Source of the DNA: Lawsonibacter faecis
GTDB lineage: Bacteria > Bacillota > Clostridia > Oscillospirales > Oscillospiraceae
Assembly: GCF_014287675.1 (NCBI RefSeq)
Contig: NZ_JACOPQ010000009.1
Coordinates: 62,001 to 126,000, forward strand
DNA: 64,000 nucleotides
Direction: 5' to 3'
This document shows positions 57,596-64,000 of this stretch, one piece after another. The notes under the pieces were generated by a model, which did not search any database, had not been told where the DNA came from, and saw only the letters and a program-made list of their open reading frames with translations. How positions within the stretch are numbered: position 1 is the first letter of the stretch; the number at the start of each line of letters is the position of its first letter. The position numbers and the translations under genes are program-made.

Positions 57596-60283
57596 GTGGA
57601 GGAGGAACGGCCGGACTCCGACCGGCTGCTGCGGAGCATCCGGCAGGCGGAGAGCCGCCCTGCCGGGAAATTGAAAATATTCTTCGGGTACGCCGCCGGG
57701 GTGGGCAAGACCTACGCCATGCTGGAGGCGGCCCACCGGGCTCTGGCCGCCGGGACCGACGTGGTCTGCGGGTATATCGAGCCTCACACCCGGCCCGAGA
57801 CCCTGGCCCTGCTGGACGGACTGGAGCAGCTCCCTCCCAGGCGCGTCCCCTATAAGGGCATGGAACTGCGTGAGTTCGATCTGGACGCCGCCCTGGTCCG
57901 CCGCCCCCAGCTCATACTGGTGGATGAGCTGGCCCACACCAACGCTGAGGGCAGCCGCCACGTGAAGCGCTACCAGGACGTGCAGGAGCTGCTGCGCTCG
58001 GGGATCAGCGTCTATACCACCGTCAACGTTCAGCACCTGGAGAGTCTCAACGACGTGGTGGCCTCCATCACCGGCGTCACGGTGTCGGAGCGCATCCCCG
58101 ACCATGTCTTCGACTCCGCCGACCAGGTGGAGGTGGTGGACCTGGAGCCCGCGGACCTGCTGGAGCGGCTGCGCTTGGGGAAGATCTACCGGGCCCGGCA
58201 GGCCGCCCAGGCCATGGACCACTTTTTTACCGGGAAGAATCTGGCCGCCCTGCGGGAGATCGCCCTGCGCCGCACGGCGGACCGGCTGGAGCGCGCCCCG
58301 GGCGCCGGGGACGGCCCCCGGCCCAAGGCCGGGGAGCACATTCTCATCTGCCTGTCCGCCTCGCCCTCCAACGCCAAGGTGATCCGCACTGCCGCCCGCA
58401 TGGCGGAGGCCTTTCACGGGGCCTTCACCGCCCTCTTCGTGGAGACGCCGGGCTTTCCCGCCCTCCGGGAGGAGGACCGCCGGCGGCTGCGTGCCAACCT
58501 CCGCCTTGCGGAGGAACTGGGCGCCCGCATCGCCACCGCGTATGGGGATGACCCCGCCGTCCAGATTGCGGAGTACGCCAAGGTCAGCGGCATCTCCAAA
58601 ATCGTCCTGGGGCGCAGCCCCCAGAAGAAGGGCCTGCTTCCCGCCCCCAAGGCCCTGATCGACCGCCTGGGCGCGCTGGCCCCGGAGCTGGATATCTACA
58701 TCATCCCCGACCAGCCCCGGCAGGGCGGCGGCCCCAGGCCGCTCCGGCCCGTCCGGGAGCGCTTCTCCTGGCCGGATCTGCTGCGGATGCTGGGCATTCT
58801 GGCCCTCTGCACCGCCGTGGGCTACCTCTTCATGTGGCTGGGCTTCACCACCGCAAACGTGATTATGATCTATATTCTGGGCGTACTGGGGGTCTCCATG
58901 GTCACCTCGGGCCGCAGCTACAGCCTGGCGGCCTCCCTCCTGTCGGTTTTAATCTTCAATTTCTTCTTCACCTTCCCATACTTTACCCTGATGAGCGACC
59001 CCAGCTACATCGCCACCTTCGGCGTCATGTTCCTGGTTGCCCTGCTCAGCAGCTCCCTGACCACCCGAATCAAGCGCCAGGCCATCCAGAGCGCCAACAA
59101 GGCCTACCGCACCGAGGTCCTGCTGGAGACCAGCCGGAAGCTGCAGAAGGCCGAGGGCCTCCGGGCCATCCTGGCCGTCACTGCCGCCCAGCTGGGCAAG
59201 CTGCTGGAACGGGATCTTCTCCTCTACCCTGTCGGTGAGGACGGCGCGCTCCAGTCCCCCCTCGCCTTTCCCGCCGCCCCGGGGGACGACATGTCCGCCT
59301 GCCTCGTCCCCCAGGAGCGGGCGGTGGCAGAGTGGGTCCTCGCCAACAACAAGCACGCCGGCGCCACCACCAACACCCTGCCCAGCGCCCGGTGCCTCTA
59401 TATGGCCGTGCGGGGCACCAGCCGGGTCCTGGCCGTGGCGGCCATCTCCCTGGAGGACGGGCAGCGGCCCCCCGACGCCTTTGAGAAGACCCTGATGGTC
59501 GCCATTCTGGACGAGTGCGGCCTGGCCCTGGAGAAGGAGACCATGGCCCGGGCCAAGCAGAAGGTGGAGGAGGCCGCCCGGCAGGAGGCCCTGCGGGCCA
59601 ATCTGCTGCGGGCCATCTCCCACGATCTGCGCACCCCCCTCACCAGCATCTCCGGCAACGCCGGCATCCTGCTGGAGAGCGGCGGCGCGCTGGACGCGGA
59701 GAAGCGCGGCAGTCTCTACCGCTCCATCTATGACGACGCCATGTGGCTTATCGACCTTGTGGAAAACCTGCTCTCCATCACCCGCATTGAGAACGGCGCG
59801 GTGGGGCTGAGCCTCCAGCCGGAGCTGCTGGAGGAGGTCTTCAACGAGGCCCTCTCCCATCTGGACCGCCACGCCGCCGACCACCGGATTTCCCTCTCAC
59901 TGGAGGACGATTTGCTCATGGCGGACATGGACGCCCGGCTCATCGTCCAGGTGGTCATCAACATCGTCAACAACGCCGTCAAATATACGCCCTCCGGCTC
60001 CCGCATCAGCCTCTCCGCCGCCCGGCACGGGGACTTCGTCCATGTGGAGATCGCCGACGACGGCCCCGGCATCCCGGACGAGGCAAAGGCGAAGCTCTTC
60101 GACATGTTCTATACCGCGGACAATCTCCGCGGGGACGGCAGGCGCGGGCTGGGCCTGGGGCTCTCCCTGTGCAAATCCATCATCACGGCCCACGGAGGCG
60201 TCATCTCCGTGGAGGACAATCGGCCGCGGGGGTCCATTTTCCGCTTCACCCTGCGCGCCTCGGAGGTAATGCCCTATGAATAA
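57596..60283 (+). CDS. kdpD: Potassium sensor histidine kinase
   Basis: 895 residues. N-terminal KdpD domain (1-215) with Walker A GYAAGVGKT (31-39) and VDELAHTNAEGSRH; USP-like domain about 240-365; four membrane helices (DUF4118) about 395-490; GAF-like region about 510-640; HisKA with His in AISHDLRTPLTS; HATPase with NIVNNAVKY, DDGPGIP and RGLGLGLS. GTG at 57596 follows GGGAGGTG. It senses K+ limitation and turgor and phosphorylates KdpE. kdpE overlaps its end by 8 bp. Confidence 0.95.
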   Translation: MEEERPDSDRLLRSIRQAESRPAGKLKIFFGYAAGVGKTYAMLEAAHRALAAGTDVVCGYIEPHTRPETLALLDGLEQLPPRRVPYKGMELREFDLDAALVRRPQLILVDELAHTNAEGSRHVKRYQDVQELLRSGISVYTTVNVQHLESLNDVVASITGVTVSERIPDHVFDSADQVEVVDLEPADLLERLRLGKIYRARQAAQAMDHFFTGKNLAALREIALRRTADRLERAPGAGDGPRPKAGEHILICLSASPSNAKVIRTAARMAEAFHGAFTALFVETPGFPALREEDRRRLRANLRLAEELGARIATAYGDDPAVQIAEYAKVSGISKIVLGRSPQKKGLLPAPKALIDRLGALAPELDIYIIPDQPRQGGGPRPLRPVRERFSWPDLLRMLGILALCTAVGYLFMWLGFTTANVIMIYILGVLGVSMVTSGRSYSLAASLLSVLIFNFFFTFPYFTLMSDPSYIATFGVMFLVALLSSSLTTRIKRQAIQSANKAYRTEVLLETSRKLQKAEGLRAILAVTAAQLGKLLERDLLLYPVGEDGALQSPLAFPAAPGDDMSACLVPQERAVAEWVLANNKHAGATTNTLPSARCLYMAVRGTSRVLAVAAISLEDGQRPPDAFEKTLMVAILDECGLALEKETMARAKQKVEEAARQEALRANLLRAISHDLRTPLTSISGNAGILLESGGALDAEKRGSLYRSIYDDAMWLIDLVENLLSITRIENGAVGLSLQPELLEEVFNEALSHLDRHAADHRISLSLEDDLLMADMDARLIVQVVINIVNNAVKYTPSGSRISLSAARHGDFVHVEIADDGPGIPDEAKAKLFDMFYTADNLRGDGRRGLGLGLSLCKSIITAHGGVISVEDNRPRGSIFRFTLRASEVMPYE

Positions 60284-61022
60284 ACCGCAGATTCTGGTTG
60301 TGGAGGACGACGCGGCCATCGGCAACCTGATCGCCACCACCCTGGAGACCCAGAACTACCAGTTCCACCGGGCCAACACCGGCGCGGGGGCCGTGATGGA
60401 CGCCCTCTCCTACCGCCCGGATGTGATGCTGCTGGATTTGGGCCTGCCGGATATGGACGGCGTGGATATCATCAAAAAGGTCCGGGCCTGGAGCAATCTG
60501 CCCATCATCGTGGTCTCAGCCCGGAGTGAGGACAGCGACAAGGTAGCCGCTCTGGACGCCGGAGCGGACGACTATCTGACCAAGCCCTTCTCCGTGGACG
60601 AGCTGCTGGCCCGCCTGCGGGTGGCCCTGCGCCGGGTGCGGTACGACAGCCGGAAGACCAGCGGGGAGTGCAGCGTCTACGAAAACGGCGGCCTGCGCGT
60701 GGACTACGCCGCGGGCTGCGCCTACCGGGACGGCGAGGAGATCCACCTGACCCCCATCGAGTACAAGCTCCTCTGCCTGCTGGCCAAGAACACGGGCAAG
60801 GTGCTCACCCACAACTATATTCTCAACGAGATCTGGGGCAGTCCCGCCTCCTCCGACACCCCCTCCCTGCGGGTCTTCATGGCGACGCTCCGCAAGAAGC
60901 TGGAACCGGACACGGCCCGCCCCCAGTATATCCAGACCCACATTGGGGTGGGTTACCGGATGCTCCGCCAGAAGCAGGCGGACGATCTGGAAACCGAAAA
61001 GAGCGGCGGATCGTCTTTTTAA
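60276..61022 (+). CDS. kdpE: KdpE response regulator
   Basis: 248 residues. REC domain with VVEDDAAIG, Asp54 in MLLDLGLPDMDG, VSARSEDSDK and KPFSVDELLAR; OmpR-type winged helix about 130-235 ending HIGVGYRML. Activator of kdpFABC. The C-terminal 14 residues are encoded by a terminator hairpin. Confidence 0.96.
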   Translation: MNKPQILVVEDDAAIGNLIATTLETQNYQFHRANTGAGAVMDALSYRPDVMLLDLGLPDMDGVDIIKKVRAWSNLPIIVVSARSEDSDKVAALDAGADDYLTKPFSVDELLARLRVALRRVRYDSRKTSGECSVYENGGLRVDYAAGCAYRDGEEIHLTPIEYKLLCLLAKNTGKVLTHNYILNEIWGSPASSDTPSLRVFMATLRKKLEPDTARPQYIQTHIGVGYRMLRQKQADDLETEKSGGSSF

Positions 61023-61042
61023 AGCCGATCCGCCGCTCTTTT
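60997..61042 (+). terminator. Terminator overlapping the end of kdpE
   Basis: Perfect 17-bp arms (60997-61013 and 61026-61042); the outer A4/T4 gives a short U-tract. The loop contains the kdpE stop. Confidence 0.85.
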
Positions 61043-61124
61043 CGGATATTGCCCCTACCATTGCGCCGCATCGTCTGATATAATATCTCAAATAGAGAGT
61101 TTGCTGCCTTGGGAGGCGTTTTGC

Positions 61125-62399
61125 ATGGGTTTGGGCGTAAAGAGGGGTGTTTGCGCGGTTATTCTGTCGTTTTTACTGGTTCTGAGCGGATGCGGCAGCA
61201 AAAATGAGGTATTTAACTACGAGGGGCAGCGCGAGCCTGCCCAAACGCTCTCCTTTTTCGGCAACAAGTACGAGAGTGAAAACGTCACGGTGATTGAGGA
61301 GATTCTGACCGCCTTTATGTTGGAGCACCCCGACACCCGCATATCTTACGAGAGCCTCAAGGGCGCCGCCTACTACGAGGCGCTGGAGAAGCGGATGGCC
61401 TCCGGCCAGATTGACGACGTATTTATGGTCAACCACGACACGGCGCTGTCCTTCTCCCAGGCGGGACGACTGGCGGATTTGTCCGGCCTGGAGGCCATCG
61501 GTAGCTTCTCCGACCTGATGCTGAGCCAGATGACTGAGCCGGACGGGAGCATCTGCTGGGTGCCCACCACCATCTCGGCCTTCGGCCTCTACTGCAATTT
61601 GGATCTGCTCAAGGCCCACGGGCGGGAGGTCCCCGCAAATCTGGCGGAGTGGCGGGAGACCTGCGACTACTTCGTCGCCCGGGGCATTACGCCCATCATT
61701 GCCAACAACGACATTTCCCTCAAGACCCTGTCCATCGCCAAGGGCTTTTACGCCCTCTACCGGGACGGCGCCCAGCAGGAGGCCTTCGAGCGCATCAACC
61801 GCGGCGAGGAGGCCCTCAGCGGCTACCTGTCCTCCGGCTTTGCCCTGGCGGAGGAGTTTTGCACACTGGGCTACATCGATGGGGAAAAGGCCCTCGCCAC
61901 ACAAAAGACCTCTGACGACTTGGCCCAGTTCGCCCTGGGGGAGTCCCCCTTTATGCTGACCGGGGCCTGGGCGGCGGACAGAGTGGCCGCGCTGGAGCCG
62001 GACTTCGCCTTTGAGGTGACGCCCTACCCCGTGCTGGAGGACGGCGCTGTGCTGGTGGTGAACCCCGACACCCGGCTGAGCGTGAGCGCGGACAGCCCCC
62101 ACGCCGGGGCGGCGCTGGAGTTTGTCGCCTGCTTCCTGCAGGAGGACCACATCCGTAAATTTGCCGACAACCAGTGCTCCTTCAGCCCCCTGGCGGACGC
62201 CGCCGCCCCCGCCTGCCGGGAAATTTTGCCTCTGGCGGAGAGCTACCGGACCGAGACGGCGGTCATCGGCGCGGACAGCCTGCTGGACTTCCCCGTCTGG
62301 GATCTGACGGCGGAGGCCTCCCGGCGCATCCTGGCCGGGGAGGAGCTGGACGCGGTGATGGGCTGGCTGGACGAACAGGTTAGGGAGGCGGTCGGATGA
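61125..62399 (+). CDS. Extracellular solute-binding lipoprotein (ABC sugar-binding type)
   Basis: 424 residues. Lipobox LLVLSGC (Cys23). Family 1 extracellular solute-binding fold: TLSFFGNKYESENVTVIEEI, FMLEHPDTRISYE, DVFMVNHDTALSFSQAGRLADL, WVPTTISAFGLYCNLDLLK, and FMLTGAWAADR. ATG at 61125 follows TTGGGAGGC. No ABC permease follows; the next gene, overlapping by 4 bp, is a membrane sensor. It is therefore probably a ligand-sensing lipoprotein for that sensor rather than an importer component. Confidence 0.88.
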   Translation: MGLGVKRGVCAVILSFLLVLSGCGSKNEVFNYEGQREPAQTLSFFGNKYESENVTVIEEILTAFMLEHPDTRISYESLKGAAYYEALEKRMASGQIDDVFMVNHDTALSFSQAGRLADLSGLEAIGSFSDLMLSQMTEPDGSICWVPTTISAFGLYCNLDLLKAHGREVPANLAEWRETCDYFVARGITPIIANNDISLKTLSIAKGFYALYRDGAQQEAFERINRGEEALSGYLSSGFALAEEFCTLGYIDGEKALATQKTSDDLAQFALGESPFMLTGAWAADRVAALEPDFAFEVTPYPVLEDGAVLVVNPDTRLSVSADSPHAGAALEFVACFLQEDHIRKFADNQCSFSPLADAAAPACREILPLAESYRTETAVIGADSLLDFPVWDLTAEASRRILAGEELDAVMGWLDEQVREAVG

Positions 62400-64000
62400 A
62401 ACGGAACAAATACGGTCTCGTCCTGGCGGCCGCGGCGCTTGCAGTGCTGGTCTGCCTGGGCTCCTGGCGCTTCATCAGCGACGTCAGCACCCAGCTCTGG
62501 CAGAACTCGGTCAGCACCATCACCGAGAGCACCCAGCAGGGGGCAAACGCCCTGCGGATGCAGCTGCGGGGCGATTTTGAAATTCTGCGCCGTATCGGCG
62601 GGCGTATCGGCACCGTCTCCACAGCCCAGGTGGGGCAGATGGAGGACACGCTGCAGCTCTACGGCACCATTGAGCCCAGCATGTCGGTGTACCCGGCCTC
62701 CGGCGGGGTACTCAGCGGCATGGCGGAGCACGATCAGTGCGTCGCTGAGGCGCTGCGTGCGTCCCCCGGCGGGGAGGGCCTGCTGGCCCCGCATATCAGC
62801 AGCGTGACGGGGAAAAACGTCTTCAACAGCTATGTGAAGGCATCCTTTGCCGACGGCGTGGACTGCTACGTGGTGAAGGAGTACGGCGTGGATGAGACAG
62901 CCGACCAGTTCACCCTCTCCTTCTACAACAACACCGGCTTTTCCTATCTGGTGGACGCGGCCGGGGAGATACTCGTCCGCTCGTCCCATGTGAACAGCAA
63001 CAAGACCCTTCAAAACCTCTTCGAGATGCTCCCCCTGGCGGAGAACGACCCGGCGGTGTTGGAGCAGTTCCGGCAGTCCCTCCGGGACTCCAGAACCGGC
63101 TGGGCCCGCTTCCAGTACAGCGGGGAGCCCACCGTCTTCTGCTACACGCCGCTGATGGCGGAGTCGGACTGGTATCTGGTCTCCATCGTGCCGGAATCGG
63201 TTATCACCGCCCAGACCCGGCACATTCTGCTTCAGGCCCTGCTGCTGCTGGGCACGGTCCTGCTCGGAATTGGGATGATTCTGACCGTTTACCTCCGAAG
63301 CGTCCGCAAAAACCGCAGGAAGCTGGAAAATCAGGCCGCCTTCATCACCCATCTCTATAACTCCGTCCCCGAGGGTATTGCGCTCATCACCGTGGAGGAG
63401 CCCTACCGCATTGTGCAGCTCAACCGTGAGGGCCTCCGGCTGCTGGGCAGCCCCGGAGCCGACGAGACAGGCGCGCCGCAGATCCCGGAGGGCATCTCCC
63501 TGGACCCCGCGGAGCGGGAGGATGCCTGGGCGCAGTTTCGTGCCGCCGCGGCCGACGGCGGCAAGCACTCCATCGTCAACAGGGTCCTCCGGGCGGACGG
63601 GAGCTGCTTCTGGGTCTCCGGCATTGTGGAGCGCATTACCGACATGGACGGCGCGCCCATCCTCATCGCCACCTTCCAGGACGTCACTCTGGAAAAGCTG
63701 GCCGAGGAGGAGCGGGAGCGGGAAAAGCTGATGGAGCGCCGCTCCCTCATCAGCGCCATCTCCAGCGCCTATCCCATGATTATGAGCCTGAACCTCACCC
63801 AGGACGAGCTGAACATCCTCTACTCCTCCCCGGCCACACGCATGGACCGGCTGGACGTACATACCTGCACGGACGCTTTCCGCTCCTATGAGGCGGTGCT
63901 CCACCCGGACGCCCTGCCGGAGTACCAGGAGCGCTTTTCGCCCCAGCGGATGCTGCAGAGGCTCCGGACCGAGCCCGGTGAGATCTTCCTGGAAGCCCGG
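62396..64000 (+). CDS. Membrane sensor with extracellular dCache-like and cytosolic PAS domains, partial
   Basis: The first 535 codons; the gene runs off the right edge. TM1 about 7-27, an extracellular dCache-like domain (about 30-275, SVSTITESTQQGANALRMQL to WYLVSIVPESVITAQ), TM2 about 277-298, a PAS domain about 320-440 (NSVPEGIALITVEEPYRIVQ to LIATFQDVT), then the start of a second PAS-like domain (SLISAISSAYPMIM). The output domain is missing; GGDEF/EAL or a hybrid kinase are the usual choices. Its ATGA overlap with the binding-lipoprotein gene indicates coupled synthesis. Confidence 0.85.
   Translation, partial: MKRNKYGLVLAAAALAVLVCLGSWRFISDVSTQLWQNSVSTITESTQQGANALRMQLRGDFEILRRIGGRIGTVSTAQVGQMEDTLQLYGTIEPSMSVYPASGGVLSGMAEHDQCVAEALRASPGGEGLLAPHISSVTGKNVFNSYVKASFADGVDCYVVKEYGVDETADQFTLSFYNNTGFSYLVDAAGEILVRSSHVNSNKTLQNLFEMLPLAENDPAVLEQFRQSLRDSRTGWARFQYSGEPTVFCYTPLMAESDWYLVSIVPESVITAQTRHILLQALLLLGTVLLGIGMILTVYLRSVRKNRRKLENQAAFITHLYNSVPEGIALITVEEPYRIVQLNREGLRLLGSPGADETGAPQIPEGISLDPAEREDAWAQFRAAAADGGKHSIVNRVLRADGSCFWVSGIVERITDMDGAPILIATFQDVTLEKLAEEEREREKLMERRSLISAISSAYPMIMSLNLTQDELNILYSSPATRMDRLDVHTCTDAFRSYEAVLHPDALPEYQERFSPQRMLQRLRTEPGEIFLEAR

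Noticed and set aside
1..64000. CRISPR arrays, tRNA and rRNA genes
   Set aside because: No regularly spaced short repeats, no cloverleaf with a T-loop GGTTCGA-type signature and no rRNA sequence were recognised by eye; a covariance-model scan would be decisive.

Overview
The window looks like chromosome of a high-GC, low-branching Firmicute of the Oscillospiraceae type (Flavonifractor/Lawsonibacter-like). This is inferred from the GC-rich coding style, the cluster ecfA1-ecfA2-ecfT-truA, a GerMN lipoprotein, DivIVA, ClpE, BlaI/BlaR1 and LytTR regulators, and Gram-positive style ribosome sites and sigma-A promoters. No rRNA, tRNA, CRISPR array, intact insertion sequence or prophage was seen. 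Nearly all transcription units end in strong GC-rich hairpins, several of which overlap a stop codon.

Layout. 1-770: 5' part of metY. 1.4-5.6 kb: a lower-GC transport and hydrolase operon (AEC carrier, small membrane protein, YhdT-like subunit, PanF-like symporter, nitrilase-family amidase) inside AT-rich flanks. 6.3-11.4 kb: a zinc/manganese ABC operon followed by a histidine kinase and GerMN lipoprotein with no response regulator. 11.5-19.2 kb: a YbhJ-like aconitase homologue, a membrane protein, a cell-wall amidase, an unpaired fumarase beta subunit beside DivIVA, and an rRNA-type methyltransferase. 19.3-25.6 kb: ECF energizing module, truA, a DUF5711 protein, CvpA and pgsA. 25.7-28.3 kb: clpE. 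28.5-30.7 kb: a lower-GC three-gene cassette ending in a Shedu-like (DUF4263) nuclease. 30.7-37 kb: BlaR1/BlaI, a Y-family polymerase, and a riboflavin ECF S component behind an FMN riboswitch. 37-45 kb: SLOG protein, PiT phosphate carrier, ferredoxin-tailed aldo/keto reductase, ECF sigma with an RsgI/PepSY anti-sigma, a P-loop kinase, a NifX/DUF134 pair and thiamine pyrophosphokinase. 45.3-49.5 kb: a LytTR two-component locus and a free-standing LytTR protein. 49.6-61 kb: a potassium locus with kdpFABC plus an unknown gene, ktrAB and kdpDE. 61.1 kb to the end: a solute-binding lipoprotein co-translated with a large membrane sensor.

Most interesting. (1) The LytTR locus encodes two GHKL kinase-like membrane proteins that are complementary halves. 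One keeps the RHD phospho-acceptor helix but ends before the ATPase domain; the other has the full ATPase domain but RED in place of RHD. I infer an obligate heterodimeric (split) kinase. (2) The 28.6-30.7 kb cassette (unknown protein, sigma-like protein, Shedu-like nuclease) is a candidate defence system. (3) Four copies of a modular, multi-hairpin intergenic repeat occur in 28 kb, and two copies are flanked by duplicated terminator hairpin sequence. (4) Several cis-regulatory arrays are legible: three spaced dyads at blaI, paired GACATATGTC sites at the DUF134 gene, and 11-bp-spaced GTTAAG boxes shared by the kdpF and kdpD promoters.
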